A DNA stretch of 64,000 nt, taken from IMG/VR virus record IMGVR_UViG_3300032323_002772, positions 1 through 64,000 of that record. One strand, 5' to 3'. A program made the translations under genes and the position numbers. The first letter of the stretch is position 1; each line of letters opens with the position of its first letter. Positions 17,360 through 25,661 of the stretch are shown here, one piece after another. The notes beneath the pieces were generated by a model. It worked only from the letters and a program-made list of their open reading frames with translations. It was not told the origin of the DNA and ran no database searches. The DNA comes from a virus.

Positions 17360-18442
17360 ATGGCCAAAAGTAAAGACAGCTTAACGACTGTAGTATCTGA
17401 ATCGTTAAAAAAATCATTTAACATTGATGCATTTAAGAAATCTAAATTCTTAGATCAATCTGTTAAATTTAAACCTCAAAGGTGGATTAAACTGTCTGAA
17501 GCTTTCCAAGATGTCATTTCATTACCTGGCATTCCGATGGGCCACATCTCCTTATTACGTGGCCACTCGGATACTGGTAAAACAACAGCAATGTTAGAGG
17601 CAGCAGTAGCAGCCCAAAAAATGGGTATACTACCTGTCTTTATCATTACTGAGATGAAGTGGAACTGGGAACACGCTCAACAAATGGGATTCGAAATGGA
17701 ACCTGTAGTTGACACTGAAACAGGTGAAGTGATTGATTATAAAGGATTTTTCGTTTATGTAGATAGAGGATCACTTAATACAATTGAAGACGTAGCAGCA
17801 TTTATAGCTGATATGTTAAGCGAACAAGCAGCAGGTAAATTACCATTTGACTTATGTTTCTTTTGGGATTCTGTAGGATCTATTCCTTGTAGATTATCAG
17901 TTGAATCTAATAAGAATAACAATGAGTGGAATGCTGGAGCTATGTCTCAACAGTTTGGTAACTTTATCAATCAGAAAATTGTATTATCACGTAAAGAAAA
18001 CCAACCGTATACTAATACGATGGTATGTGTTAATAAGGTGTGGGTTGCAAAACCAAATTCACCTATGGAACAGCCTAAAATGAAAAATAAAGGCGGTGAT
18101 ACAATGTTCTTTGATTCCTCACTTGTAGTAACATTTGGTAATATTTCAAACAGTGGTACTAGTAAAATTAAAGCAACTAAAGACGGCAAAGACGTTGAGT
18201 TTGCTAAACGTACTAAGATATCAGTTGATAAAAACCACGTTACAGGTGTTCAAACAAAAGGTACTGTTACAATGACAGTTCACGGTTTCATTGCTGACGA
18301 TAAGAAAGCAATTGACCTATATAAGAAAGAACATTCTAAAGATTGGTTACAAATTCTAGGTTCAGTTGACTTTGACGTTGTTGAAGAAGATGAAATGGAA
18401 GAAAATTTTAAAGAAGTAAATTTAGTAGATGTCGAAGAGTAA
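17360..18442 (+). CDS. uvsX: RecA/UvsX-like recombinase
   Basis: 360 residues. Walker A is GHSDTGKTT (68-76); a Walker B-like hydrophobic strand with WDSVGS lies near 170; the L2-like region (NKGGDTMFFDSSLVVTFGN) follows. These are the order and motifs of T4 UvsX / RecA ATPases, which form filaments on single-stranded DNA and drive strand exchange and recombination-dependent replication. The C-terminus is acidic. The next gene begins 14 bases before its stop. Confidence 0.9.
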   Translation: MAKSKDSLTTVVSESLKKSFNIDAFKKSKFLDQSVKFKPQRWIKLSEAFQDVISLPGIPMGHISLLRGHSDTGKTTAMLEAAVAAQKMGILPVFIITEMKWNWEHAQQMGFEMEPVVDTETGEVIDYKGFFVYVDRGSLNTIEDVAAFIADMLSEQAAGKLPFDLCFFWDSVGSIPCRLSVESNKNNNEWNAGAMSQQFGNFINQKIVLSRKENQPYTNTMVCVNKVWVAKPNSPMEQPKMKNKGGDTMFFDSSLVVTFGNISNSGTSKIKATKDGKDVEFAKRTKISVDKNHVTGVQTKGTVTMTVHGFIADDKKAIDLYKKEHSKDWLQILGSVDFDVVEEDEMEENFKEVNLVDVEE

Positions 18443-19457
18443 ATATGAACAATTACTCTCTAACGTACAACCAGACATCAGAAAAGAACTAAGCTCAATT
18501 TTAATCATAGACGGCCTCAATACATTCTTGAGGTCGTTTACTATGATTAATCATATTAATCCGGACGGGCATCATATCGGCGGACTCACTGGCTTTTTAA
18601 AGTCAATAGGTTATGCTATCAGAATGGCTGATCCAACTAAAGTAGTTATTGTATTTGATGGTGTAGGTGGTTCAAACGCTAGGAGAAATCTGTTCCCAGC
18701 ATATAAAGCAAATCGTAATGTTAATCGCATGACGAATTATTCCATATTCCAATCGAAAGATGAGGAACAGGAAAGTATTAACAATCAAATGGAACGCTTA
18801 ATCCAATACCTTAAGTGTTTACCTGTTACTGTAGTTAGTATTGATGGATTAGAGGCAGATGACATTATTGGTTATCTAGCTACTAAATTTGAGGCGCATG
18901 AAGACACTCAAAAGGTAACTATCATGTCTGCTGATAAGGACTTCCTACAATTAGTATCAGATAAAGTAAACTGCTATTCTCCTACTAAGAAGAAAGTATA
19001 CACACCAAAAGACGTACTGGAAGAATACGGCGTTACAAGTCAAAACTTCCTTAACTATAAGGTGTTGATGGGAGACTCAAGTGACAATATACCTGGCGTT
19101 ACTGGTTTAGGACCTAAAAAACTATTTAAACTATTTCCAGAATTAGCAACTGACACTCAGTTAACAGTAGATGATATTATTACTAAATCAGCAGAAAAAA
19201 TTAGTGAAAATAAATTATATTTGTCTGTTGTAGAAAGACGCTACCAGTTATATACTAATCATCAATTGATGTCTTTGAATGGTAGTTTCTTATCACCAGA
19301 GAATAAACAACTAGTTAAAGACGCATTTACTAATTCTTATGAATTAAATATACCGATATTCCTTCAATTGTATCATAATGATAAATTAGGTGAATCAATT
19401 CCTAATGTACAGTCTTGGCTAACACAATTGTTTGGTTATCCAAATTCTTTCAAATAA
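18429..19457 (+). CDS. rnh: 5'-3' exonuclease / RNase H (FEN family)
   Basis: 342 residues, overlapping uvsX by 14 bases. Acidic metal-binding motifs appear in order: LIIDGLNTFLRSF, VVIVFDGVGGSNARR, IDGLEADDIIGYLA, TIMSADKDFLQLV, and GDSSDNIPGVTGLGPKKLFKLF (helix-hairpin-helix). This is the layout of T4 RNase H / Pol I 5' nuclease, which removes RNA primers and flaps from Okazaki fragments. All core aspartates are present, so it should be active. Confidence 0.92.
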   Translation: MSKSKYEQLLSNVQPDIRKELSSILIIDGLNTFLRSFTMINHINPDGHHIGGLTGFLKSIGYAIRMADPTKVVIVFDGVGGSNARRNLFPAYKANRNVNRMTNYSIFQSKDEEQESINNQMERLIQYLKCLPVTVVSIDGLEADDIIGYLATKFEAHEDTQKVTIMSADKDFLQLVSDKVNCYSPTKKKVYTPKDVLEEYGVTSQNFLNYKVLMGDSSDNIPGVTGLGPKKLFKLFPELATDTQLTVDDIITKSAEKISENKLYLSVVERRYQLYTNHQLMSLNGSFLSPENKQLVKDAFTNSYELNIPIFLQLYHNDKLGESIPNVQSWLTQLFGYPNSFK

Positions 19458-19478
19458 ATTTAGACAAACAAATAAGTT

Positions 19479-19694
19479 ATGGAACAACAAACAGGAGAAC
19501 TAACCGTAATGCAAAGGTTAAGATTAGAAATACAAAATTATTGCGGAGATCAAATTTTTAAAGACATATATCAAGATTTATTTGATAAAGCAATACAGGA
19601 TGATATTGAACAAATAAAAGATGTTTATGATAGAGGTAAAGAAAATGCACCCTTAAACTTATCACTATTTTTTGAAGTCCCTGATAATAAATAA
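19479..19694 (+). CDS. Hypothetical small acidic protein in replication cluster
   Basis: 71 residues between the flap nuclease and helicase genes. Helical and acidic (YQDLFDKAIQDDIEQIKDVYD) with no metal or nucleotide motif. Its position suggests a replisome accessory such as a helicase-loader or primase adaptor, but the sequence gives no direct support. Confidence 0.6.
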   Translation: MEQQTGELTVMQRLRLEIQNYCGDQIFKDIYQDLFDKAIQDDIEQIKDVYDRGKENAPLNLSLFFEVPDNK

Positions 19695-19712
19695 AAATTA
19701 AACAAGTTACGA

Positions 19713-21089
19713 ATGACAACTCTCCAAAAATTAAATCAGTACGGACCCGTATTCCAAGTAAAAGTACTAGGTGCTTTACTAACACAAAGACAATTTCTAA
19801 TTAACATTATAGATTCACTTGATTCAGAATATTTTGAATCATCAGCACATAAGTGGGTTGTAGAATATGTTCAAAAATACTTTGGAGAATATCACACTAC
19901 ACCAACAGTAGAAACAATGTCTATTGAGGTAAAGAAAATTGATAATGAAGTATTAAGAATATCAATTGTAGAGGCGCTTAAAGAAGCTTACAAAATGTCA
20001 GATCAATCTGATCTAGAATGGGTTGAAGCTGAATTTAGTAATTTCTGTCGCAATCAACAAGTAAAGAAAGCAATCCTTAATTCAGTTCAGTTACTTGAAA
20101 TGAATGATTTTGATAGTATCCTTCAGCTAATTGGTAAAGCAGTTAGAGCAGGTGAGGACAAAACAGTAGGTTTAGATTACAATTTAGATATTGAAGCTAG
20201 ATATCGTGAAGATGATCGTAGCTGTATTCCATTCCCTTGGTCTACATTTAACGAATTAACACAAGGTGGATATGGTAAAGGTGATTTAGTACTTGTATTT
20301 GGTAATCCAGGAGGCGGTAAATCATGGGCAGTAACAGCAATGGGTGCTTATGCCGCAGCATTAGGATTTAATGTAGTACATTACTCATTAGAGTTAGGCG
20401 AAGGATATATTGGTAAACGTTATGATGCTATTTTCTCTGGTATTGAAGTAGATAAACTACATTTACATCGTAAAGAGGTAGATGAAATAGTTAAGAAAGT
20501 AAAGGGTAAAGTAATCATTAAAGAATACCCACCTAAAAGAGCATCATTTGATACTATAGAAGCACATTTACAGCAACTTGAGCATCAAAATGATTTTAAA
20601 CCAGATTTAATTATCATCGACTATCTAGATTACATGCGTACTAAGGGTAGAAAAGAACGTAAAGACGAAATCGATGATGTTTATGTTGCTGCTAAAGCAT
20701 TTGGTAAGGAAAAAGGTATACCTATTATATCACCATCACAAGCGAATCGTACAGCAGCTAAATCCGATATTATCGAAGGTGATAATGCGGCTGGATCATA
20801 TGATAAAATTATGATTGGGGATATAATTATATCCTTAGCTCGTAAACGTAAAGATAAAATTGAAGGAACAGGACGTTTCCATATTATGAAAAATAGATAT
20901 GGAGCTGATGGTATGACTTTTAGAGCCAAAATAAATACATCAAATGGATATATAGAAGTAGACAGTGACCCAGTAGATGATGATGAATTGGATTCAAATA
21001 ATGGAAGTAAACCAGTAAATGATTTTTCAAATGTTGATATAGAAGAAAGACAATTACTTCAAAAGAAGTTTTTCAAACTTGATTCTTAA
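19713..21089 (+). CDS. gp41: Replicative DNA helicase (DnaB/gp41-like)
   Basis: 458 residues. The N-terminal ~150 residues are helical, as in DnaB N-domains. Walker A is GNPGGGKS (197-204), followed by the DnaB-type SLELGEGYIGKR helix, Walker B LIIIDYLDYM, and a late SQANRTA sensor segment. These define a RecA-fold hexameric 5'-3' helicase. It stands in line with SSB, UvsX and flap nuclease. No primase gene is evident in the window; it may lie elsewhere. Confidence 0.92.
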   Translation: MTTLQKLNQYGPVFQVKVLGALLTQRQFLINIIDSLDSEYFESSAHKWVVEYVQKYFGEYHTTPTVETMSIEVKKIDNEVLRISIVEALKEAYKMSDQSDLEWVEAEFSNFCRNQQVKKAILNSVQLLEMNDFDSILQLIGKAVRAGEDKTVGLDYNLDIEARYREDDRSCIPFPWSTFNELTQGGYGKGDLVLVFGNPGGGKSWAVTAMGAYAAALGFNVVHYSLELGEGYIGKRYDAIFSGIEVDKLHLHRKEVDEIVKKVKGKVIIKEYPPKRASFDTIEAHLQQLEHQNDFKPDLIIIDYLDYMRTKGRKERKDEIDDVYVAAKAFGKEKGIPIISPSQANRTAAKSDIIEGDNAAGSYDKIMIGDIIISLARKRKDKIEGTGRFHIMKNRYGADGMTFRAKINTSNGYIEVDSDPVDDDELDSNNGSKPVNDFSNVDIEERQLLQKKFFKLDS

Positions 21090-21110
21090 TCAAAGTATAT
21101 ACTATATTTA
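21079..21110 (+). promoter_or_regulatory. Promoter candidate before thioredoxin-RNR pair
   Basis: TTG at 21079-21081 and TATATTTA at 21103-21110, 21 bases apart, 20 bases before the thioredoxin start. Confidence 0.4.
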
Positions 21111-21130
21111 TAACTACAACAATAAAAATT

Positions 21131-21391
21131 ATGGTAAAGGTTAAGAGATTCACTGCAAAATGGTGTGGACCGTGTCATCAATTAGCTCCGATTTTCGAAC
21201 AAATGGCTATTGAATTTCCAAATGTGCAATTCGAAACTATCGATGTAGATACATCCCCTGAAAATGTTCAAGAATATATGGTTACTTCTGTTCCTACAGT
21301 AGTAATTGAACATAACGGACAAGCAATACAACGTTATGTGGGCCTAAACCCAAAAACAACATACACAAACACAATTAAGTCACTTATTTAA
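21131..21391 (+). CDS. Thioredoxin
   Basis: 86 residues, slightly shorter than bacterial thioredoxins. The active site WCGPC is at residues 11-15, followed by the expected IDVDTSPE strand and the cis-Pro loop SVPTVV. It lies 14 bases upstream of the ribonucleotide reductase, whose C-terminal cysteines need a thiol reductant, so it probably recycles that enzyme. Confidence 0.93.
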   Translation: MVKVKRFTAKWCGPCHQLAPIFEQMAIEFPNVQFETIDVDTSPENVQEYMVTSVPTVVIEHNGQAIQRYVGLNPKTTYTNTIKSLI

Positions 21392-21405
21392 AAACAAAAC
21401 AGACA

Positions 21406-23256
21406 ATGGATGTAACACAGAGTATTCTCAGTGAGATTACAACGTATATGAAATACGCTAAATTTAGACCAGAATTAAACAGAAGAGAGACATGGGAGGA
21501 GTTAGTCACGAGAAACAAAGAAATGCATCAAACTAAATTCCCACAACTAAAAAATGAAATCGAAGAAGCTTATAGATTGGTCTACGCTAAAAAGGTATTA
21601 CCATCGATGCGTAGCTTACAGTTTGCGGGTAAGCCCATTGAACTTAATAATGCTCGCATATTTAATTGCAGTTTTCTGCCTATTGATGATTGGCGTTCGT
21701 TCAGCGAAATAATGTTCTTATTGTTGAGCGGATGTGGAGTAGGATACTCAGTACAAACACATCACGTAGATCAATTACCAGAAATTAAGGTACCAACCAA
21801 ACAAAAAAGATACCTAATAGGCGACAGTATTGAAGGATGGGCTGATGCTGTGAGAATGCTTTGTAAAGCGTATTTTACGGGTGCTCCTTTGCCTTTATTC
21901 GACTTTAGAGACATTAGAGCTAAAGGTGCTCAGTTGATTACTGTAGGTGGTAAAGCACCTGGTCCTGAACCATTAAAAGAATGTTTATTCAACTTACAAA
22001 AAGTATTTGATCGTAAACAAAACGGTGATAAATTAACATCATTGGATGCTCATGATATGGCTTGCCATATTGCAGATGCAGTATTATCTGGTGGTATCAG
22101 ACGTGCAGCATTAATCTCATTATTCAACTTGGATGATGAAGCAATGTTAACTTGCAAATTTGGAAATTGGTGGGAAGAAAATCCACAAAGAGGACGTGCT
22201 AACAACTCTGCAGTTGTAATGCGTCATAAAATTGACGAAGAAGAATTCTTCAAATTATGGAAGAAAATTGAATTAAGTGGATCTGGTGAACCAGGTATTT
22301 ACTTCAGCAACGATAAAGATTGGGGTACTAACCCATGTTGTGAAATTGCTTTACGTTCTTATCAGTTCTGTAACTTATGTGAAGTAAACGTTTCAAACGT
22401 TGAATCACAAGAAGACTTAAACGAAAGAGTACGTGTAGGTGCCTTTATTGGTACATTACAAGCAGCATATACTGACTTCCATTACTTAAGAGATGTATGG
22501 CGTAAAACAACTGAGAAAGATGCTTTATTAGGTGTTGGTATGACAGGTATTGGATCTGGAACTATATTAGCTTATGATTTAAAGAAAGCAGCTGATTTAG
22601 CTAAAGAAGAAAATGCAAGAGTAGCTGAAATCATTGGTGTTAATAAAGCAGCTCGTGTAACTACAGTTAAACCATCAGGTACTTCATCATTAGTATTAGG
22701 TACTGCAAGTGGTATTCACGCTTGGCACAATGACTTCTATATCAGACGTATTCGTGTAGGTAAGAATGAAGCTATTTATAATTATTTAGCTGTTAACCAC
22801 CCAGAATTAGTTGAAGATGATTTCTTCAAACCAACAATTCAAGCTGTAATTTCAGTTCCACAACGTGCTCCACAAGGATCAATTTTAAGAACTGAAAACG
22901 TAATGGATATGTTAGAGCGTGTTAAGAAATTTAACATGCAGTGGGTTAAGAAAGGACATCGTAGAGGTGCTAACACAAACAACGTATCTGCAACTGTATC
23001 AATTCAAGAAGGCGAATGGGAACAAGTAGGACAATGGATGTGGGATAATAAAGACACATTTAATGGCTTATCAGTATTACCTTATTTCGGAGGTACTTAC
23101 AAACAAGCCCCATTCGAAGATATTACTGAAGAACAATTCAATGAAATGGCTCAATATTTACATTCAATTGATTTAAGTAAGGTTGTTGAATTTAGCGACG
23201 AAACAGCACTAATGGATCAAGCAGCTTGTGCTGGTGGTGCATGTGAAATAGTATAA
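21406..23256 (+). CDS. nrdJ: Class II (B12-dependent) ribonucleotide reductase
   Basis: 616 residues, monomeric type. Features seen are FNCSFLPI (first redox Cys), the LSGCGVGYSVQ segment, NPCCEI, the CNLCEVNVSN finger-loop region and TVKPSGTSS (substrate phosphate binding). The C-terminal ACAGGACEIV carries the Cys608/Cys613 relay pair. This pattern matches the adenosylcobalamin-dependent ribonucleoside-triphosphate reductase family (Lactobacillus leichmannii RTPR). No small radical-generating subunit gene is present nearby, as expected for class II. It would supply dNTPs from host pools and depends on host cobalamin. Confidence 0.88.
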   Translation: MDVTQSILSEITTYMKYAKFRPELNRRETWEELVTRNKEMHQTKFPQLKNEIEEAYRLVYAKKVLPSMRSLQFAGKPIELNNARIFNCSFLPIDDWRSFSEIMFLLLSGCGVGYSVQTHHVDQLPEIKVPTKQKRYLIGDSIEGWADAVRMLCKAYFTGAPLPLFDFRDIRAKGAQLITVGGKAPGPEPLKECLFNLQKVFDRKQNGDKLTSLDAHDMACHIADAVLSGGIRRAALISLFNLDDEAMLTCKFGNWWEENPQRGRANNSAVVMRHKIDEEEFFKLWKKIELSGSGEPGIYFSNDKDWGTNPCCEIALRSYQFCNLCEVNVSNVESQEDLNERVRVGAFIGTLQAAYTDFHYLRDVWRKTTEKDALLGVGMTGIGSGTILAYDLKKAADLAKEENARVAEIIGVNKAARVTTVKPSGTSSLVLGTASGIHAWHNDFYIRRIRVGKNEAIYNYLAVNHPELVEDDFFKPTIQAVISVPQRAPQGSILRTENVMDMLERVKKFNMQWVKKGHRRGANTNNVSATVSIQEGEWEQVGQWMWDNKDTFNGLSVLPYFGGTYKQAPFEDITEEQFNEMAQYLHSIDLSKVVEFSDETALMDQAACAGGACEIV

Positions 23257-23258
23257 AA

Positions 23259-23327
23259 ATGAGTCATGATAATCTAGTACAAAACATAATAAGTGGGATG
23301 TACGGAAGCATTAAAGGAAATAGATGA
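23259..23327 (+). CDS. Very short coupled ORF (22 residues)
   Basis: Reading from ATG 23259 gives a 22-residue peptide whose TGA overlaps the ATG of the next gene (ATGA at 23324-23327). It fills the gap between nrdJ and the DUF5522-like gene. It may be a leader that couples translation rather than a functional protein. Low confidence because of its size. Confidence 0.35.
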   Translation: MSHDNLVQNIISGMYGSIKGNR

Positions 23328-23527
23328 AACAGTTTATTGAAAATGTAGATTATTATATGGAGGGCGAGCGCGTGATTTTCACAGCGCTCACCCACATTAA
23401 TCGTGGATCTTGCTGTGGTAATGGATGTAGACATTGTCCTTATTCTCCAAGACATGATAGAGGAAATGTGGTGTTGTCAGAAAAATTACTTAAATTTAAT
23501 TCAAATAAAGAAAATGGATCCAAATAA
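23324..23527 (+). CDS. DUF5522-like cysteine cluster protein
   Basis: 67 residues. ALTHINRGSCCGNGCRHCPY is the hallmark of the DUF5522 family, small Bacteroidota proteins with a CC-x3-C-x2-CPY cluster, probably metal or Fe-S binding. Function of the family is unknown to me. Its occurrence in a phage points to a Bacteroidota host. It overlaps the next gene by 14 bases. Confidence 0.8.
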   Translation: MKQFIENVDYYMEGERVIFTALTHINRGSCCGNGCRHCPYSPRHDRGNVVLSEKLLKFNSNKENGSK

Positions 23528-23705
23528 AATGCATGAGCGAGTGCTCGAAATACAGAAAAATATAGAAATAGCAACCCCAGAACAACAAACAGCTATGTTG
23601 TCTGAACTACTTGGTATTGCTTCTAGAATTGAACAATCACTAGCCGAAATAAAAATTGATGATATCGATATTGAAGATATTAAAATAGAAGAAAATGAAG
23701 AATAA
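23514..23705 (+). CDS. Small acidic coiled-coil protein
   Basis: 63 residues from ATG 23514 (an in-frame extension to 23403 would run through the previous gene). It is helical, then has an acidic Ile/Asp/Glu-rich repeat tail (KIDDIDIEDIKIEENEE). No family recognised. It overlaps genes at both ends, consistent with a tightly coupled operon. Confidence 0.65.
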   Translation: MDPNKMHERVLEIQKNIEIATPEQQTAMLSELLGIASRIEQSLAEIKIDDIDIEDIKIEENEE

Positions 23706-23901
23706 TTTTGAAGCAATAATGTATATTATTGGTTTAGTAATTTTATTGGTTATGTTATTAGGTATGCCACTGCAATTATTGTGGAATTGGTTAATGCCTA
23801 ATTTATTTAATTTACCTTATATTTCATTTTGGCAAGCAGTAGGATTAAATTTAATGGCCACTATATTGTTTAGGCCTACAATCAATATAAAGAAAAATTA
23901 A
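23695..23901 (+). CDS. Small membrane protein, two hydrophobic segments
   Basis: 68 residues. Two hydrophobic stretches: IMYIIGLVILLVMLLGMPL (about 8-26) and a second around ISFWQAVGLNLMATILF. A short basic C-terminus follows. Overlaps the upstream gene by 11 bases. It might be a membrane-associated accessory; no lysis motif is evident. Confidence 0.65.
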   Translation: MKNNFEAIMYIIGLVILLVMLLGMPLQLLWNWLMPNLFNLPYISFWQAVGLNLMATILFRPTINIKKN

Positions 23902-23902
23902 T

Positions 23903-24364
23903 ATGTCAAAGTTTCAGTCAACTAAGTTATTTGATGGTTTTAGTACAGTATTTCGTCAATTTAAAGCAGAAGGTACCCACTGCAGATTTCTTCATGGTTA
24001 TGGGGTATCATTTAGAGTATGGTTCGAAGGCGAACTAGACGAACGTAATTGGGTTTGGGATTTTGGAGGTATGAAACGTGCTAACGGCACTATCGATGGT
24101 ATGAATCCTAAAGCATGGATGGACCATATGTTTGACCATACTACAATTGTAGCTGAAGATGATCCTGGAATTGGTGGGTTTAAGACAATGGATCAACTTG
24201 GTATTATTCAATTAAGAATACTCCCAGCTGTTGGAGCAGAACAGTTTGCAAAATATATTTTTGAAAAATTGAACACATTCGTTCAAGAAGAAACTAGCGG
24301 TAGAGTTAAAGTTGTAAGAGTAGAATTCATGGAAAACAACAAAAATACCGCTATATATGAATAA
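23903..24364 (+). CDS. queD: 6-carboxytetrahydropterin synthase-like protein (QueD)
   Basis: 153 residues. The catalytic Cys and first loop appear in THCRFLHGYG (Cys27, His31), followed by the FDHTTI Asp-His pair and a C-terminal VEFMEN Glu. QueD turns dihydroneopterin triphosphate into carboxytetrahydropterin, the second step to preQ0. In E. coli QueD the zinc ligands are His16, His31 and His33; here the aligned positions read Phe17, His31 and Tyr33, so two of three appear replaced. His26 might compensate. Neighbours QueC, QueE, FolE and DpdA make a preQ0 role likely. Confidence 0.85.
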   Translation: MSKFQSTKLFDGFSTVFRQFKAEGTHCRFLHGYGVSFRVWFEGELDERNWVWDFGGMKRANGTIDGMNPKAWMDHMFDHTTIVAEDDPGIGGFKTMDQLGIIQLRILPAVGAEQFAKYIFEKLNTFVQEETSGRVKVVRVEFMENNKNTAIYE

Positions 24365-24632
24365 AAAGTCAAAGAAGGCTCAGCGCAAAGAAATTATTGA
24401 GCAAAATCCCCCACTATACCTTAGTGAAGGTCATTGGGATGATGCTATGTTAGAAGATAATAGTTACTATGATATAGATATTATTAATAAAGCTAATGCT
24501 CCTATTTTTAGAAAAATAGAAGAATGGGAGAAAAACTATGCTAATGCCTCTAGCAACATGGGAAAATGGTACTGCCAGTTACAAATTGATAAATGGAAAA
24601 AGAAACTACACAGCTATGAAAGTAAGTCATGA
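24357..24632 (+). CDS. Hypothetical protein between queD and dpdA-like gene
   Basis: 91 residues, starting 8 bases before the queD stop. Basic N-terminus (KKSKKAQRKEI), then a region with several Trp residues (GHWDDAML, KIEEWEKN, KWYCQLQIDKWKKKL) that may bind nucleic acid or partner helices. The transglycosylase gene starts within its last codons. Function unknown; conserved position would suggest an accessory to DNA modification. Confidence 0.65.
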   Translation: MNKKSKKAQRKEIIEQNPPLYLSEGHWDDAMLEDNSYYDIDIINKANAPIFRKIEEWEKNYANASSNMGKWYCQLQIDKWKKKLHSYESKS

Positions 24633-25401
24633 ATTACCTTTAGGATTAATGCATTATGCCTATGAGTGGAATGATTATGATTATTGTCTTCCACATCTAA
24701 TAGATCATTACGATCAATATAGAATATTCTTTCAGAAATCACGTTTAGACAAACGTTTCATTATAATGGACAATGGTCTTTTCGAGGGTGTAGTTCATAC
24801 AACTGAAGACTTATTAGAAAAAATTAATTTAGTTCGTCCTAATATATTCATTGTTCCTGATGCTTGGAATGATGCTACAACTACCCTTCGCAACGCTAAG
24901 AGTTGGATGATTAACTACAAACAACATATACCTGAAGGTGTTAACTTAATGGCAGTATGTCAAGGTAATGATATGGGAGAATTAATTACAACATATCAAA
25001 CATTAGTGGATTTAGGTTATACTCACATCGCATTTAACCACTCAAGTATTGCATACCAGAAAGAATATGAAGGAATGGATCATCTAAAAGCAGCAATGTA
25101 CGGTAGAATGGAATTTATTAGACGTTTAGTTGCATCTAATACTATTAGAAAATCACATTATCACCACCTACTAGGATGTTCACTACCACAAGAATTTATG
25201 TCATATAAAGACTGGACATTTATTAAATCAGTAGATACGTCTAATCCAATTTTAGTTGGTGCTGAAGGCGAAAAATATAGTGATAGTGGTTTAACATGGA
25301 AACCTAAAGAGAAACTTGAGTACTATTTTGAAAAAGATTTAAGTGGGCAGAAAGAAGATATTACATTTAATGTACACAAATTTAGATCATTTATTAAATA
25401 A
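24616..25401 (+). CDS. dpdA: DpdA-like 7-deazaguanine DNA transglycosylase (TGT superfamily)
   Basis: 261 residues from ATG 24616; an in-frame ATG at 24538 would lie inside the upstream gene. The sequence reads as a compact TIM barrel: IIMDNGLFEG (Asp52, in the place of the TGT DSGGFQ loop), VPDAWND (Asp82), AVCQGNDMGELI, HIAFNHSSI, HHLLGCSLPQEF and SVDTSNPI (Asp207 as a candidate nucleophile). This pattern matches phage DpdA proteins, which swap guanine in DNA for a 7-deazaguanine base. With QueD/C/E and FolE, and no QueF in view, the inserted base is predicted to be preQ0 or a derivative. Exact subtype is unsure. Confidence 0.75.
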   Translation: MKVSHELPLGLMHYAYEWNDYDYCLPHLIDHYDQYRIFFQKSRLDKRFIIMDNGLFEGVVHTTEDLLEKINLVRPNIFIVPDAWNDATTTLRNAKSWMINYKQHIPEGVNLMAVCQGNDMGELITTYQTLVDLGYTHIAFNHSSIAYQKEYEGMDHLKAAMYGRMEFIRRLVASNTIRKSHYHHLLGCSLPQEFMSYKDWTFIKSVDTSNPILVGAEGEKYSDSGLTWKPKEKLEYYFEKDLSGQKEDITFNVHKFRSFIK

Positions 25402-25408
25402 AAAAGTT

Positions 25409-25609
25409 ATGACAGAATTTATTTCACTTTACGATTATTTAGGTAAAGCAGCAGGTAAGGAATTAGGTAAGCAAGTAGCAGAAGTTGCAGCAGCATCTAG
25501 AGTACCATGCAAAACAAGACAAGTATCAAATACAAAATATGCTGGTCCTGTTATGTTATATCCAAGAATATTTTTAGAGTTATATTTTATAGCACATAAT
25601 AACGCTTAA
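25409..25609 (+). CDS. Small hypothetical protein before queC
   Basis: 66 residues from ATG 25409; an earlier in-frame ATG at 25343 lies in the dpdA-like gene. It starts with an amphipathic helix (YDYLGKAAGKELGKQVAEVA), then a short basic stretch and a C-terminal hydrophobic segment (YPRIFLELYFIAH). Its stop codon falls within the hairpin that precedes queC. Family not recognised, though similar small proteins may be widespread in phages of this type. Confidence 0.65.
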   Translation: MTEFISLYDYLGKAAGKELGKQVAEVAAASRVPCKTRQVSNTKYAGPVMLYPRIFLELYFIAHNNA

Positions 25610-25644
25610 ACGGGAGTAAGCGTTTAATAAGTAAATACGATCCC
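25601..25644 (+). promoter_or_regulatory. Hairpin with possible pseudoknot in the queC leader
   Basis: AACGCTTA (25601-25608) pairs with TAAGCGTT (25617-25624) around an 8-base loop containing GGGA (25612-25615), which can pair with TCCC at 25641-25644. This would form an H-type pseudoknot 18 bases before queC. There is no T run, so simple termination is unlikely. Could be a regulatory RNA; evidence is base pairing only. Confidence 0.4.
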
Positions 25645-25661
25645 AAATAAACTCATTTTAA

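Noticed and set aside
24538-24615. Longer start for the DpdA-like protein
   Set aside because: The extra 26 residues lie inside the upstream gene, and the conserved region starts with the 24616 Met.
25601-25624. Rho-independent terminator before queC
   Set aside because: The hairpin lacks a following T run and has an AT-rich stem; the loop complementarity suggests another role.
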